A DNA stretch of 64,000 nt. Source: Proteus columbae. GTDB taxonomy: Bacteria; Pseudomonadota; Gammaproteobacteria; Enterobacterales; Enterobacteriaceae. The position numbers were made by a program, and so were the translations under genes. The notes under the pieces were generated by a model. The model was not told the origin of the DNA and did not search any database. It saw nothing but the letters and a program-made list of their open reading frames with translations. The DNA is taken from the NCBI RefSeq assembly GCF_002777965.1, contig NZ_NGVR01000014.1:23302-87301 (forward strand), written 5' to 3'. Of this stretch, positions 19,533 through 30,146 are shown piece after piece (the stretch's first letter is position 1; each line of letters begins with the position of its first letter).

Positions 19533-20588
19533 TTATAGTGCTAAAAGAAGTTGTCGTTCTATTTGTGGATCTTGTAAGGTGACATGAAATCCGATTAGTC
19601 GCACACCTCGACCATTTCGGCGCTCATGCCATGCTTGGTAGGCAATATTTATTAAATCGGCTTTTTCTAAAATAGGATGAGTATGCTCTTGTGTCGTTAA
19701 TTGAAAATCATCAAATTTTAGTTTAACACCTTGCCTTGCTATCCTTAAATCGGGTTTCACTTTTGTGAGTCGCCTTTCTAATTCGCTATATAACCCATCA
19801 AGTAATGCCAAGCAATCATCCCAAGAATTAATATCTGAGGCAAAAGTACGTTCAACTCCAACTGATTTTCTAAGTCTATCAGGGTTAATTTCACGCTCAT
19901 CGATGCCATGACTGCGTTCCCATAAATTTTGACCAAACTTCCCAAACACTTTTACCAAAGAAATAATATCAGTACGACGAATATCAGCACACGTTTCTAA
20001 GCCCATTTCTTGCAAGCGAGCAAATGTCACCTTACCTACACCCGGTATTTTATTTAGCGGTAATTTTAAAATAAAATCATCGACTTGCTCAGGTGTAATA
20101 ACAAATTGCCCATTGGGTTTGTTGATATCAGAGGCAATTTTTGCGAGAAATTTAATCGGTGCAATACCTGCGGATGCAGTGAGATTTAACTCATCAAAAA
20201 TTTGTTGGCGAATTTCTTGAGCCATCAACGTTGCTGAGCCTTGACAATGCTTACTGTCAGATACATCAAGGTAAGCTTCATCAAGTGAAAGAGGTTCAAT
20301 AAGGTGGGTATAACGAGAAAAGATTTGGCGGATCTTCGCTGATGTCTCTTTATAAAGAGCCATTCTGCCGGGTAAAACTTTTAAGTGAGGACATAACTTC
20401 AACGCTGTTGCCGTTGACATAGCACTACGGACGCCAAAACGACGGGCAGGATAATTCGCTGTGCAGATGACACCTCGGCTAGAAGCATTGCCTCCAACCG
20501 CAATTGGGATCTCTTTTAGTGCTGGATTATCTCGCATTTCAATCGCAGCATAAAAACAATCCATATCAACATGAATAATTTTACGCAT
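19533..20588 (-). CDS. dinB: DNA polymerase IV
   Basis: Y-family translesion polymerase made in the SOS response; error-prone bypass without proofreading. It has 351 residues, equal to E. coli Pol IV. Catalytic motifs are VDMDCFYAAIE near residues 6-16 and LSLDEAYLDV near 101-110. Helix-hairpin-helix (KIPGVGKVTFARL) and little-finger domains follow. The C-terminus ends in QLLLAL, close to a beta-clamp-binding QLxLx(L/F) motif. The upstream promoter overlaps a LexA box. Confidence 0.97.
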   Translation of the reverse strand: MRKIIHVDMDCFYAAIEMRDNPALKEIPIAVGGNASSRGVICTANYPARRFGVRSAMSTATALKLCPHLKVLPGRMALYKETSAKIRQIFSRYTHLIEPLSLDEAYLDVSDSKHCQGSATLMAQEIRQQIFDELNLTASAGIAPIKFLAKIASDINKPNGQFVITPEQVDDFILKLPLNKIPGVGKVTFARLQEMGLETCADIRRTDIISLVKVFGKFGQNLWERSHGIDEREINPDRLRKSVGVERTFASDINSWDDCLALLDGLYSELERRLTKVKPDLRIARQGVKLKFDDFQLTTQEHTHPILEKADLINIAYQAWHERRNGRGVRLIGFHVTLQDPQIERQLLLAL

Positions 20589-20607
20589 ACAATCACCTCA
20601 CTTTATT

Positions 20608-20645
20608 TACTGTTTAAATATACAGTAAATAAATATTAACTACAA
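20608..20645 (-). promoter_or_regulatory. dinB promoter with LexA operator
   Basis: LexA box TACTGTTTAAATATACAGTA at 20608-20627. Minus-strand -35 TTGTAG (20645-20640) and -10 TATATT (20622-20617) are 17 bp apart, with the -10 inside the operator. It is 20 bp from the start codon. Confidence 0.9.
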
Positions 20646-20820
20646 TTTTTATTCCTTCTCATCTCCCTCTATTGAGGTGTATTTCTCATAAAATCTGAAT
20701 TAGTCTGTTTATTTATAGAATTGTCACAAAGTGATGATAGATTGTTTTAGCTCTTTGATTAATTACATTAATTTTAAATATTGTTTTGTAACTACATATA
20801 AAACAAGGAAATAATTTTTC

Positions 20821-21693
20821 ATGATCAAATTATTCATCACTATTTCTCTCTTTTTTTATTCTGTAATTCTTATGGCATCTCCTAAAATTATCGCACATCG
20901 TGGTGGCACAGCTGATGCCCCTGAAAATACTGAAATTGCTATAAAAACAGCTCTCTCTAATCAAGCTGATGCAATTTGGATCACTATTCAATTATCAAAA
21001 GATAATATTCCTGTTCTTTATCGTCCTAGTGATTTAAAAAGCTTAACGAATGGGCAAGGTAGTATTTCTGACTTTACTGCACAGCAACTCAAGCAATGGG
21101 ATGCGGGATATAAATTTGGTGAAGCACAACAGTTTCCGTATCGAAATAAAGGTGTCACTATTCCGACATTGGATGAAATATTAACTCAATTCCCTACAAC
21201 ACAGTTTTATCTTGATTTAAAATCACCAGATGCTGATCCAGCAATCCAAGGTGAAGCATTAACCACTGTACTTCGTAATCATAACGCACTAGATAGAACC
21301 CGCGTTTATTCTACAAATACCGCATTTCTTGATGTCTTACCGACTAATGTACAACGTTTTGAAAGCCGTGATATCACTCGTGATATTTTGGCTAATATCA
21401 CAATGAGCCATGTTTGCTTACTACCTGAAAATTTAGATATTACTCGCTGGTATGGGCTTGAACTTCACCGCAAAGTAGAAGTCGTTGAGAAATACACATT
21501 AGGTGAAGCACGCTCAGCATCTATTCTGAGTTGGGATAAAGATGCTATGTCTTGTTTTCGTGCTGGTGGTAATGCTCATATTGTTCTTTTTGGGATCAAT
21601 ACAGAGAAAGATTATATTCAAGCCACAGAACTAGGTGCTGATGCAGTTATGGTTGATTCACCCGCAAATATGAAAGCATTTAGAAAAGAGTAA
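20821..21693 (+). CDS. Exported GDPD-fold protein with altered active site
   Basis: Belongs to the glycerophosphodiester phosphodiesterase family (TIM barrel). An N-terminal signal peptide of about 19 residues (cleavage near LMAS) points to the periplasm. The first motif is intact (AHRGGTADAPENT near residues 25-37). The usual ExD metal ligands that follow are replaced: ELD/EFD aligns with WIT in ADAIWITIQLSKD. The conserved HD after VxxH is YR (PVLYRPSD). The later DLK (FYLDLKSPD) and C-terminal GADAVMVDSP are family-like. At 290 residues it is full length. Given the lost ligands it may be inactive, act differently or bind without hydrolysis. It is divergent from dinB and convergent with nqrM. 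Confidence 0.8.
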   Translation: MIKLFITISLFFYSVILMASPKIIAHRGGTADAPENTEIAIKTALSNQADAIWITIQLSKDNIPVLYRPSDLKSLTNGQGSISDFTAQQLKQWDAGYKFGEAQQFPYRNKGVTIPTLDEILTQFPTTQFYLDLKSPDADPAIQGEALTTVLRNHNALDRTRVYSTNTAFLDVLPTNVQRFESRDITRDILANITMSHVCLLPENLDITRWYGLELHRKVEVVEKYTLGEARSASILSWDKDAMSCFRAGGNAHIVLFGINTEKDYIQATELGADAVMVDSPANMKAFRKE

Positions 21694-21732
21694 GTGCCTT
21701 AGCTTTTAGCTTTGCTTCTTTAGAAAGAAATA

Positions 21733-21772
21733 AAAAAGAGTGATGTAAACATATACACCACTCTTTTTTTAT
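21733..21772. terminator. Bidirectional terminator between the GDPD-like gene and nqrM
   Basis: Stem AAAAAGAGTG (21733-21742) / CACTCTTTTT (21759-21768), extended inward with one mismatch, flanked by A and T runs so that it can work both ways between two convergent genes. Confidence 0.85.
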
Positions 21773-21785
21773 TTTTATATCTTAC

Positions 21786-22013
21786 TTAAAGAATTCTATT
21801 TTTATTAAGCAATTCTTCTCTTGCTGCATCTTTTGCCATACGTTTTTTACGTGCATCACAAGGTTCGGGGCAATCACACTCTTTTTCTATGCCCATAGCA
21901 CCTAAACCGCCACAGCTACCTTGAAGGCTTTTACGTTTTACAATATAGCCTAATGCCATACCAAAGAAGGCAATCAAGAATAAGATGAAGGCAAATAGAA
22001 ATATTTTTAACAT
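21786..22013 (-). CDS. nqrM: Na+-NQR maturation factor NqrM
   Basis: Small membrane-anchored protein needed to assemble the Na+-translocating NADH:quinone reductase, probably for iron delivery to the NqrD/NqrE iron site. It has 75 residues: an N-terminal hydrophobic helix (about 3-25), then the cysteine-rich segment SCGGLGAMGIEKECDCPEPC, with four Cys in the family spacing, and a basic C-terminal tail. It is the last gene of the nqr-apbE-nqrM unit, 19 bp after apbE. Confidence 0.93.
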   Translation of the reverse strand: MLKIFLFAFILFLIAFFGMALGYIVKRKSLQGSCGGLGAMGIEKECDCPEPCDARKKRMAKDAAREELLNKNRIL

Positions 22014-22032
22014 AACCTTCTCTCCTTAAATT

Positions 22033-23055
22033 CTACTTTTTCAAGAATGGGGCGAATGCTTTACTATAACGCTCTTCAAACCCATTTTCAGTTTTCACTA
22101 TCATAAAGACAGGAATATTTAGCTCGTTTGCTACTGCTAACCCTTTCTCAGGTCCTAAAACATTCAATCCTGTCGAAAGACCATCAGCACTCATGCAAGT
22201 TGGCACAATCACAGTGATAGAAACGAGGTTATGTTTAATAGGATGACCTGTGGTTGGGTCAATAGTATGAGAAAAACGGACACCATTTTCTTCAAAATAA
22301 TTACGATAATCACCAGAAGTGGCTATTGAGTTATCACCCGGTTCAATAATTAACTGAACACTCTGTTTTGTGCCGTCATTCGCCGGTTTTTCAATCGCTA
22401 TACGCCAAAGCTTGTCATTACCATTCACGCCTTGGGTTCTCACTTCACCACCAATATCAACCATATAGTTAGTGATATTCTGTGAAATTAAATATTCAGC
22501 CACAGCATCAACACCATAGCCTTTAGCAATTGAAGAGAGATCAACATAAAGTTCAGGGATCTTCTTAATTAATGTATTACCTTCAACAGCAAGGTAATCA
22601 ATTCCAATCCACTGTTTACGTTTTTCTAATTCATCTTCAGAAGGTTGATGCGTAAATCGGCCTTCAGGGCCAAATCCCCATAAATTAACTAGCGGCCCAA
22701 CGGTCACATCCAAAGCACCATCAGTTATTTTATTAATACGGATAGCTTCACTGACTACTTTAGCTGTCGCGGGTGAAACAGGAAATGGGGTATTAATTTC
22801 ACGGCTTTGATTGAAACGACTGAGTTCAGAATGAGGACGATATGTTGACATTTGATCGTTAACTTCTTCAAGGATACGATCAATCTCTGTTTGTAAGACG
22901 TTTTGTGGAGGTGAATTACTGTCAGGAACATATTTAATCGAGTAATAAGTTCCCATGGTTTCACCTTCAAATACCTGCTGCTTTTCACCACATGCAGATA
23001 ATAGAACTAATGCAGACAGCATCACTATCCAATTTATCATCTTTCTTTTTAACAT
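22033..23055 (-). CDS. apbE: FAD:protein FMN transferase ApbE (lipoprotein)
   Basis: Covalently attaches FMN to Thr residues of NqrB and NqrC in the periplasm. The lipobox LLSAC puts the acylated Cys at residue 22. Family motifs are GETMGTYYSIKY near 30, VGPLVNLWGFGPEG near 125, VDLSSIAKGYGVDAVA near 170 and HTIDPTTGHP near 260 with the metal-binding Asp/Thr. It has 340 residues. It lies directly downstream of nqrF, next to its own substrates' genes. Confidence 0.95.
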   Translation of the reverse strand: MLKRKMINWIVMLSALVLLSACGEKQQVFEGETMGTYYSIKYVPDSNSPPQNVLQTEIDRILEEVNDQMSTYRPHSELSRFNQSREINTPFPVSPATAKVVSEAIRINKITDGALDVTVGPLVNLWGFGPEGRFTHQPSEDELEKRKQWIGIDYLAVEGNTLIKKIPELYVDLSSIAKGYGVDAVAEYLISQNITNYMVDIGGEVRTQGVNGNDKLWRIAIEKPANDGTKQSVQLIIEPGDNSIATSGDYRNYFEENGVRFSHTIDPTTGHPIKHNLVSITVIVPTCMSADGLSTGLNVLGPEKGLAVANELNIPVFMIVKTENGFEERYSKAFAPFLKK

Positions 23056-23135
23056 AACTCTCTCTTCTGATCATGAGCGCCCACATAAGTGGGCGCTTGT
23101 CATTTCATTCATTTATGCTTTATCGGAAGTTAGGA

Positions 23136-24362
23136 TCAACCCCCAAAGTCATCCAGCATAATGTTTTCATCTTCAACGCCTAAATCTTTGAGCATTTTAA
23201 TAACTGCTGCGTTCATCACTGGCGGTCCACACATATAGAATTCACAATCTTCTGGTGCTGGATGATTTTTGAGGTAGTTCTCAAACAACACATTGTGAAT
23301 AAATCCAGTATAGCCAGTCCAATTATCTTCAGGCAATGCATCTGAAAGCGCGACATTCCATGTGAAGTTTTCATTTTCTTTTGCAAGCATATCGAAATCT
23401 TCGGTGTAGAACATTTCACGAACAGAACGCGCACCATACCAGAAGCTGATTTTACGTTTAGAATGTAAGCGTTTTAATTGGTCGAAGATATGTGAGCGCA
23501 TTGGCGCCATACCCGCACCACCACCAATAAAGATCATCTCAGCATCGGTTTTCTTAGCAAAGAATTCACCAAATGGCCCTGAAATTGTCACCTTATCACC
23601 TGGTTTTAATGACCAAATATACGATGACATAATTCCTGGTGGTACATCAGGATTACGTGGTGGAGGTGTTGCAATACGCACGTTTAACATGATGATGCCA
23701 TGCTCTTCAGGGTAATTTGCCATTGAATAAGCACGTACTGTGGTTTCTTTAACATCAGAAACATAACGGAACAAATTAAATTTATCCCAATCTTCACGAT
23801 ACTCTTCTGGTACATCAAAATCTTCATAACGTACCGTATGAGGAGGACATTCGATTTGAATAAATCCACCAGCACGGAAAGGTACAACCTCACCTTCAGG
23901 GATTTTTAACACTAATTCTTTAATGAAAGTGGCTTTATTATCATTTGAGATAACTTCACATTCCCACTTTTTAACACCAAAGATTTCTTCCGGTAATTCT
24001 AATTTCAGGTTGTTTTTTACGTTTACCTGACACGCTAAACGACAACCTTCTTTAGCTTCACGTTTGTTAATATGTGAAAGTTCTGTTGGTAAAATATCAC
24101 CACCACCTTCCAGCACCTTAACGCGACACTGGCCACAAGAGCCACCGCCACCGCAAGCTGATGAAATAAAAATACCTTCGTTTGATAATACGTTAAGTAA
24201 TTTATCACCTGCTGGTGCATCAAAACTTTTGTCTGGGTCTCCATTGACCTCAACTGAAATATCCCCTGTATTGACCAGTTTTGATTTTGCAAACAAAATC
24301 AACGCTGTTAATACCAATACAATCAGGGTAAACATCACGACACCTAGAATAATTATATCCAT
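23136..24362 (-). CDS. nqrF: Na+-NQR subunit F (NADH-oxidising subunit)
   Basis: Electron entry subunit of the Na+-pumping NADH:quinone oxidoreductase. An N-terminal membrane helix (about 3-25) is followed by a ferredoxin domain with [2Fe-2S] ligands in [12 protein letters not shown] near 69-80 and ACQ near 112. The ferredoxin reductase domain binds FAD ([12 protein letters not shown]) and NADH ([12 protein letters not shown] near 275-286; [12 protein letters not shown] near 375). It has 408 residues and follows nqrE by 16 bp. Confidence 0.97.
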   Translation of the reverse strand: MDIIILGVVMFTLIVLVLTALILFAKSKLVNTGDISVEVNGDPDKSFDAPAGDKLLNVLSNEGIFISSACGGGGSCGQCRVKVLEGGGDILPTELSHINKREAKEGCRLACQVNVKNNLKLELPEEIFGVKKWECEVISNDNKATFIKELVLKIPEGEVVPFRAGGFIQIECPPHTVRYEDFDVPEEYREDWDKFNLFRYVSDVKETTVRAYSMANYPEEHGIIMLNVRIATPPPRNPDVPPGIMSSYIWSLKPGDKVTISGPFGEFFAKKTDAEMIFIGGGAGMAPMRSHIFDQLKRLHSKRKISFWYGARSVREMFYTEDFDMLAKENENFTWNVALSDALPEDNWTGYTGFIHNVLFENYLKNHPAPEDCEFYMCGPPVMNAAVIKMLKDLGVEDENIMLDDFGG

Positions 24363-24378
24363 GAGTTCTTCTCACCCT

Positions 24379-24975
24379 TTATAGCTGAACACCAGAGAAG
24401 GACATGAAACCTAATGCCATCAACCCTGTGGTGACAAAAGTAACGCCTAACCCTTTCATACCTGCCGGTACATCCGCGTACTTCATTTTCTCACGGATAG
24501 AAGCCAGTAATACGATGGCTAACATCCAACCAATCCCAGAGCCGAAACCATAAACAATAGATTCACTAAAGTTATAGTCACGTTGTGCCATAAATGACAC
24601 ACCACCGAAAATGGCGCAGTTAACGGTAATAAGTGGCAAGAAGATCCCTAGTGCGTTATACAGCGCAGGGAAATAACGGTCTAAAATCATTTCTAGGATT
24701 TGTACCAGTGCCGCAATCACACCAATGAAAGTGATAAAGTTTAAGAAACTTAAATCAACACCTTCCATTAATGCATTATCACGTAACACATAGTTGTAAA
24801 CCAAGTTATTCAACGGTACAGAAAGACCTAGAACAACGGTAACAGCGATACCTAATCCAAAAGCTGTTTTTACGTTTTTAGAAACGGCGAGAAATGTACA
24901 CATCCCTAAGAAGAATGCGAGCGCCATATTCTCAATAAAAACAGCACGAACAAACAGGCTTATATAATGTTCCAT
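24379..24975 (-). CDS. nqrE: Na+-NQR subunit E
   Basis: Integral membrane subunit with six predicted helices and 198 residues. The Cys residues in GMCTFLAV near 26 and VNCAIFGG near 120 correspond to those that, with two Cys of NqrD, hold the intramembrane iron-sulfur site. The fold is an inverted copy of NqrD. Tightly spaced between nqrD (5 bp) and nqrF. Confidence 0.97.
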   Translation of the reverse strand: MEHYISLFVRAVFIENMALAFFLGMCTFLAVSKNVKTAFGLGIAVTVVLGLSVPLNNLVYNYVLRDNALMEGVDLSFLNFITFIGVIAALVQILEMILDRYFPALYNALGIFLPLITVNCAIFGGVSFMAQRDYNFSESIVYGFGSGIGWMLAIVLLASIREKMKYADVPAGMKGLGVTFVTTGLMALGFMSFSGVQL

Positions 24976-24980
24976 GGCGA

Positions 24981-25610
24981 TTAGTCCTCTTCAACCTGTG
25001 CAGGTTTTAATGTACGTAATCCCCAAATTAGCAAGCCAATGATAAAGAATGCACTTGGAGCTAACAGGAATAAACCATTAGGCTGATACCAGCCACCATT
25101 CTGAATAGATTCCATCACGGTAATGCCGAATAATTTACCTGAACCAAAGAGCTCACGTAAAAAACCAACAAGGATCAAGATAACGCCATATCCTAAGCCG
25201 TTACCAATACCATCCATAAAGCTTTCAATAGGAGGTGCTTTCATCGCATAAGCTTCAGCACGCCCCATTACAATACAGTTAGTAATGATAAGACCAACGA
25301 AAACAGAAAGTTGCTTAGAAATTTCATACGCATAAGCTTGTAGTATTTGGTCAACAACGATAACTAATGAAGCAATAATCGCCATCTGAACAATAATACG
25401 AACACTACTTGGTATGTAATTACGGATCAGTGAGATAAAAAAGTTTGAAAATGCAGTAACTAAAGTTACCGCAATTGTCATCACTAATGCGGTTTCAAGT
25501 TTTGTTGTTACCGCCAATGCAGAACACACACCTAACACCTGTAAGGCAATCGGGTTGTTATCTAACAATGGCCCAAGTAAAACTCGTTTAATTTCTTTTG
25601 TATCAGCCAT
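24981..25610 (-). CDS. nqrD: Na+-NQR subunit D
   Basis: Integral membrane partner of NqrE. I choose the ATG at 25610 ([14 protein letters not shown]): AAGGAGA lies just upstream and the 209-residue product matches the family. The frame can be extended by five codons, but without support. Cys in LGVCSALAV near 29 and TNCIVMGR near 112 are the cluster ligands. Its start overlaps the end of nqrC by 8 bp, suggesting translational coupling. Confidence 0.96.
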   Translation of the reverse strand: MADTKEIKRVLLGPLLDNNPIALQVLGVCSALAVTTKLETALVMTIAVTLVTAFSNFFISLIRNYIPSSVRIIVQMAIIASLVIVVDQILQAYAYEISKQLSVFVGLIITNCIVMGRAEAYAMKAPPIESFMDGIGNGLGYGVILILVGFLRELFGSGKLFGITVMESIQNGGWYQPNGLFLLAPSAFFIIGLLIWGLRTLKPAQVEED

Positions 25611-26388
25611 TGATCTCTCCTTCACGAACTTTTTTCAGGAATGGACCGAAACCTTTTTCACCTAACCAGAAATCGAACATATGCTGGATACCATTTGAGG
25701 TCAATGTTGCGCCTGAAAGCCCATCAATACCATAAGGACTGTCAGATGCGCCACTGCGCACAATCTTAATAGCAGGTACGCCTTCTTCATTCAGTAAACG
25801 CTTACCTTTCCATTGTGCTTTCCATTGTGGATTATCAACTTCACCACCTAAGCCCGGAGTTTCACCATGAGCATAATAGGTAATACCCTTAGATGTCACA
25901 CCATCAATATCTACAGCGACGAAAGCGTACATGACAGACCATAAACCTGAACCATATACAGGTAGCACAACTTCTGTTGTTTTACCTTGAGCATCAAGAA
26001 CGAAGTAAACTTCAGCGGTATTGGCACGGCGACGAATTTTCGCAATATCTTCAGCTGGTGATAACGCAATAGATGTTTCATCACTACGTAATTCAGCATT
26101 TAAATCAAAATTGCCCTTACTATCAGTCAGTTCTCCTGTCTGAAAATTAACAATTTTTGCTTTAATTCGAGTGTCATACACTTTCAGTACATCTGTCGCA
26201 CTCATTTTAGGTACGAGCAGACCCGCAACATCAAGAATATTACGTTGTTTATCAAGAAGTTTTTGTTCTTCTTGTTTAGATTTCAGTCCAACAGCGGCTC
26301 CTGCTACTACCACGGAACACACAAGACATAGAATAAATACAACGAGGAACGTTCTTGCGACGCTATCTTTGTTTTTCTCTTTAGCCAC
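25603..26388 (-). CDS. nqrC: Na+-NQR subunit C
   Basis: Membrane-anchored periplasmic flavoprotein. The start is taken at the GTG at 26388 ([17 protein letters not shown]), with GGAG 8 nt upstream. The family N-terminus matches here, giving 261 residues; a longer frame from 26445 runs into nqrB and is unlikely. One N-terminal helix is followed by the FMN-binding domain. The Thr of SGAT near residue 223 ([10 protein letters not shown]) is the ApbE flavinylation site. It overlaps nqrB by 8 bp. Confidence 0.95.
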   Translation of the reverse strand: MAKEKNKDSVARTFLVVFILCLVCSVVVAGAAVGLKSKQEEQKLLDKQRNILDVAGLLVPKMSATDVLKVYDTRIKAKIVNFQTGELTDSKGNFDLNAELRSDETSIALSPAEDIAKIRRRANTAEVYFVLDAQGKTTEVVLPVYGSGLWSVMYAFVAVDIDGVTSKGITYYAHGETPGLGGEVDNPQWKAQWKGKRLLNEEGVPAIKIVRSGASDSPYGIDGLSGATLTSNGIQHMFDFWLGEKGFGPFLKKVREGEING

Positions 26389-27619
26389 GAGCTTGTCTCC
26401 GCTTAATATTCGCCTGAACAACCACGTAATCGAACAGTGGTGCAAATAAGTTTGCGAATAAGATTGCCAGCATCATACCTTCTGGGTAAGCCGGATTGAC
26501 GACACGAATAAGCACAGCCATTACGCCAATCAAAATACCGTAAGCCCATTTACCTTTATCAGTAAACGATGCGGATACTGGATCTGTTGCCATAAACATC
26601 ATACCGAAAGCAAAACCACCTAATACTAAGTGCCAGTGCCAAGGCATTGAGAAGAGAGGATTGGTATCTGAACCGATAAAATTAAATAAGTATGACATTG
26701 CAATCATGCCCACCATTACCCCAGCAACAATACGCCATGAAGCAATACGAGCAAAAAGAATGACAGCACCGCCGATTAAAATCATCAGTGTTGAAACTTC
26801 ACCGATCGATCCTGGAATATATCCAAGGAAAGCATCCATCCAAGAGATAGGTTGTTGAGTGACGGTATTTAATAATGCACTTTCACCCGATACAGACCAT
26901 TGTGATAATGGTGTCGCACCAGAGAAGCCATCAGCCGCAGTCCAAACCAAATCACCTGAAATTTGAGCAGGATAGGCAAAGAACAGGAATGCACGACCTG
27001 CTAATGCAGGGTTTAAGAAGTTACGCCCTGTACCACCAAAGATTTCTTTCGCGATAACAACACCAAACGTAATACCTAATGCAGCCTGCCAAAGTGGTAA
27101 TGTTGGCGGCACTATCAAGGCAAATAAGATTGATGTAACAAAGAAGCCTTCGTTAATTTCATGGCCACGAATAAAGGCAAAAAGAACTTCCCAAAATCCA
27201 CCAACAGCAAAAACAACAAGATAAATAGGTAAAAAGTAAGTTGCACCAAGTAGCATCTTACTTGCCCATCCGGCATCTGTTGTTAATGATGCGCCGAGGT
27301 ATTCAGCAAGGCGATAGTGCCAATCTGAAGCAATGATTTGCTGTAATTCTGCACCGCTATATAACTGATTAAGCGCAGGGATCGCTTGATGACCGACATT
27401 ATACATTCCCCAAAACATTGCTGGGAAAACGGCCAACCAAACTAAGATCATCATACGTTTTAGATCAATAGTGTCACGAACATGCCCACCATTACGCGTA
27501 ACAGTACCTGGCGTATAAAATACCGTGGTAACTGCTTCATAAAGTACGTACCATTTTGCTAATTTGCCACCGGGCTCAAAATGGTGCTCTACTTTTTCAA
27601 ATAAATTTTTCAAACCCAT
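26381..27619 (-). CDS. nqrB: Na+-NQR subunit B
   Basis: Large membrane subunit carrying covalently bound FMN and riboflavin and forming part of the sodium path. It has 412 residues with about ten membrane helices. The flavinylation site is the Thr in [12 protein letters not shown] near residue 235. [17 protein letters not shown] and [16 protein letters not shown] are family signatures. It follows nqrA by 3 bp and overlaps nqrC. Confidence 0.97.
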   Translation of the reverse strand: MGLKNLFEKVEHHFEPGGKLAKWYVLYEAVTTVFYTPGTVTRNGGHVRDTIDLKRMMILVWLAVFPAMFWGMYNVGHQAIPALNQLYSGAELQQIIASDWHYRLAEYLGASLTTDAGWASKMLLGATYFLPIYLVVFAVGGFWEVLFAFIRGHEINEGFFVTSILFALIVPPTLPLWQAALGITFGVVIAKEIFGGTGRNFLNPALAGRAFLFFAYPAQISGDLVWTAADGFSGATPLSQWSVSGESALLNTVTQQPISWMDAFLGYIPGSIGEVSTLMILIGGAVILFARIASWRIVAGVMVGMIAMSYLFNFIGSDTNPLFSMPWHWHLVLGGFAFGMMFMATDPVSASFTDKGKWAYGILIGVMAVLIRVVNPAYPEGMMLAILFANLFAPLFDYVVVQANIKRRQARG

Positions 27620-27622
27620 GAG

Positions 27623-28963
27623 TTACCCTTCCTGCTCAATTTTGGTCAATACTTGGCGCAGTGCTGGGCCATACTCATATTTGCTTGGGCAAACATAAGT
27701 ACATAATCCCAAATCTTCTTCATCCAGTTCCAAACAACCTAATGCTTGAGAACTGTCAGTATCACCTACAACTAAATCACGTAATAAATGCGTTGCCATA
27801 ATGTCTAACGGCATCACACGCTCATAGTTACCAATTGGTACCATTGAACGTTCGCCACCATTCATTGTGGTAGTAAATGCAAAGCGTTTATTTTTTAAGA
27901 AGTGACCGATAGTTGTACGAGTGATAGAAAATTTATCGCTACCCGGCATCCCCCAACCAAATAACTCTTTATCACGACCTTCACGCAATACAGAAACTTG
28001 GTTATGGAAACGACCTAAATAGTGATGAGCCTCATCAGATTTCCATCCCCATAATACAGAGCCAGAAATAATTCGGTTTTCACCATCAACTAATTGATCT
28101 TTAGTTAACTCATAGAGATCAGCCCCTAAACGAGTACGCACTAAACGAGGTGCTTTTACTTGAGGGCCTGCTAATGCAACAACACGCTCTGTATATAAGG
28201 AACCTGTTGTAAACAAATAACCAATAGCAATGACATCTTGGTAATTTAAATGCCAAACCATTTTCTTAGCACTCACCGGTTCTAAGAAATGGATATGCGT
28301 ACCAACTAATCCTGCTGGATGTGGGCCTGCAAATTGGTTATAGCTAATTTGTCCGTCATTTAATTTTGTAGGTGATTTTTCACCATGACAAACATAGACT
28401 TTGCCTTCAGTTAAACGAGTTAAAACAACAAGGCCATCATTAAATGCCTTCTCATTTTGCTCAATAATAACCATAGGATCTGCTGCAAGCGGATTTGTAT
28501 CCATTGCAGAGACAAAAATGGCGACAGGCGTTGTGCCTAAATGTGGGGTACGGCTATAAGGACGAGTCCTTAATGCAGTCCACATTCCCGAATTAACGAG
28601 GTTAGTTTCAACTTGTTCGCGGGTCAGGTCTGAGAGCGTTGAGCTATCATAACGGTTAAAGGTGATTTCTTCGTCGCCATCAATTTCGATAACGATAGAT
28701 TGGAACACACGACGTTCGCCGCGGTTAATTGCAACGACTTTACCACAAGCTGGGCTGGTGAAAACAACACCGGCATTCTTTTTATCTTCAAAAAGAATTT
28801 GCCCTTTTTTTACATGCTCACCTTCCGAAACCATCATAGAAGGACGCATACCGACATATTCTTCACCTAGCAATGCTACGCGTCGAATCGCGGGTCCGTC
28901 TTCTATCACTTGGGCAGGCGCTCCTGCAATTGGGAGGTCGAGTCCTTTTTTAATTTTAATCAT
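27623..28963 (-). CDS. nqrA: Na+-NQR subunit A
   Basis: Peripheral subunit of Na+-NQR involved in quinone binding, first gene of the operon. It has 446 residues. The N-terminal [16 protein letters not shown] and the barrel-sandwich [27 protein letters not shown] region are diagnostic. The complex oxidises NADH, reduces ubiquinone and exports Na+. The ATG lacks a strong binding site in the few bases upstream. Nearly all downstream genes overlap or are separated by under 20 bp, so one polycistronic unit nqrABCDEF-apbE-nqrM is likely. Confidence 0.97.
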   Translation of the reverse strand: MIKIKKGLDLPIAGAPAQVIEDGPAIRRVALLGEEYVGMRPSMMVSEGEHVKKGQILFEDKKNAGVVFTSPACGKVVAINRGERRVFQSIVIEIDGDEEITFNRYDSSTLSDLTREQVETNLVNSGMWTALRTRPYSRTPHLGTTPVAIFVSAMDTNPLAADPMVIIEQNEKAFNDGLVVLTRLTEGKVYVCHGEKSPTKLNDGQISYNQFAGPHPAGLVGTHIHFLEPVSAKKMVWHLNYQDVIAIGYLFTTGSLYTERVVALAGPQVKAPRLVRTRLGADLYELTKDQLVDGENRIISGSVLWGWKSDEAHHYLGRFHNQVSVLREGRDKELFGWGMPGSDKFSITRTTIGHFLKNKRFAFTTTMNGGERSMVPIGNYERVMPLDIMATHLLRDLVVGDTDSSQALGCLELDEEDLGLCTYVCPSKYEYGPALRQVLTKIEQEG

Positions 28964-29378
28964 AAGATTTGCACAAGTTTATCAGTTAAACCCTAAGCTA
29001 CAAATTCACCCCGAAAATGTAGCGACTCTGTAATAAAAACATCTTAAGGTGTTTTTGAACCCTAAGTTATTTATCTCCGATAATTGTTACTATTTTCTCT
29101 TATTCTGCCGAACTGAATTTTATCATCTCAGCCTAAACCTGTCTGACTATTCGAGTGATTTAGCTCAAGCAAATGGGAATATTATTTTGACTGAAACGTT
29201 AACAACTCGTATAAACCGAATTAAAATATCATCTTTTTCGACGAGCGATTAAATTTCATACAGAATATTTTGTAAAAGAAAAGAAACCATATCAGATTTT
29301 AATTTACAAATTTATTGCTTCATAGCAATCTACGATCTACTTTATCAACAAATTTTAAGCTATTTTTCTGATAAAACT
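28964..29378. other. Divergent nqrA-yafK intergenic region
   Basis: Should hold the nqr operon promoter and the yafK promoter. An imperfect palindrome AAAAACATCT/AGGTGTTTTT lies at 29035-29055, and ACCCTAAG occurs twice (about 28990 and 29059). On the minus strand TTGTAG and TAAACT, 16 bp apart close to nqrA, are a weak promoter candidate. A 67-codon frame at 29049-29252 has no supporting signal. Confidence 0.5.
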
Positions 29379-30146
29379 ATGACCAGTCACGCAAAACAAC
29401 TAATCAGTTTTTTAACATTAATGTTAATTTCTTTATTAGTTAACGCTGAAAACAGTTCAAGTTTTCTAATGAAACCTGTTAAAAAAAGTACAGGTCAGCC
29501 TATCTATATTCAGATTTTCAAAGAAGAAAGCTTACTTGAACTTTATACGGAAAAATTAGATGGGCAATTAGAAAAAGTACGTACTTATCCCATTTGTAGC
29601 TATTCCGGAGGTCTTGGACCTAAAAAGTTTCAAGGTGATTTAAAAAGCCCAGAGGGCTTTTATCAGGTTAATTTCTCACAATTAAATCCGAATAGTCGAT
29701 TTTACCGAGCTATCAACCTAGGATTTCCTAATCAGTATGATAAATCAAAAGGATACACTGGCGATTTTTTAATGATCCACGGAGCTTGTAAATCAGTTGG
29801 TTGCTATGCAATGACCGATTCTGTGATGGACGAAATTTACCAGTATGCTGAATTGGCGCTACAAGGAGGTCAATCTACGATTAATATTCATATTTTTCCA
29901 TTTAAAATGACCGCTGAAAATATGAAAAAACACCAGTATTCAAAAGATATGGATTTCTGGCAACAGCTTATGCCTGCCTACCAATATGTTGAAGAACGCA
30001 AACAAATCCCATCTGTTACCGTTCAAGATGGGCGTTATTTCGTTAATAGCACTTTGACTTCACCTAACAGTGTAGACCCTGCTCTTAACTTATCACAAAA
30101 TAGTGATAGTAAATGGTTACAAAATACGCACACCACGATCAAATAA
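29379..30146 (+). CDS. yafK: YafK/DpaA-type L,D-transpeptidase-fold protein
   Basis: Exported YkuD-fold enzyme. E. coli YafK (DpaA/LdtF) is reported to cut Braun lipoprotein from peptidoglycan. The 255-residue protein starts with a signal peptide ending near VNAE. The catalytic motif HGACKSVGCYAM near residues 129-140 has the His, Ser/Gly and catalytic Cys of the HxxxxSxGC pattern. No SH3 or LysM domain is seen. The last 30 bp overlap the end of convergent yafJ. The start has no strong binding site. Confidence 0.9.
   Translation: MTSHAKQLISFLTLMLISLLVNAENSSSFLMKPVKKSTGQPIYIQIFKEESLLELYTEKLDGQLEKVRTYPICSYSGGLGPKKFQGDLKSPEGFYQVNFSQLNPNSRFYRAINLGFPNQYDKSKGYTGDFLMIHGACKSVGCYAMTDSVMDEIYQYAELALQGGQSTINIHIFPFKMTAENMKKHQYSKDMDFWQQLMPAYQYVEERKQIPSVTVQDGRYFVNSTLTSPNSVDPALNLSQNSDSKWLQNTHTTIK

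Noticed and set aside
26389..26445. Longer nqrC start at 26445
   Set aside because: It would lie within nqrB, and the family N-terminus begins at the GTG at 26388 with a GGAG site.
29049..29252. 67-codon open frame upstream of yafK
   Set aside because: Lies in the nqrA-yafK promoter region, with no binding site and low-complexity composition.
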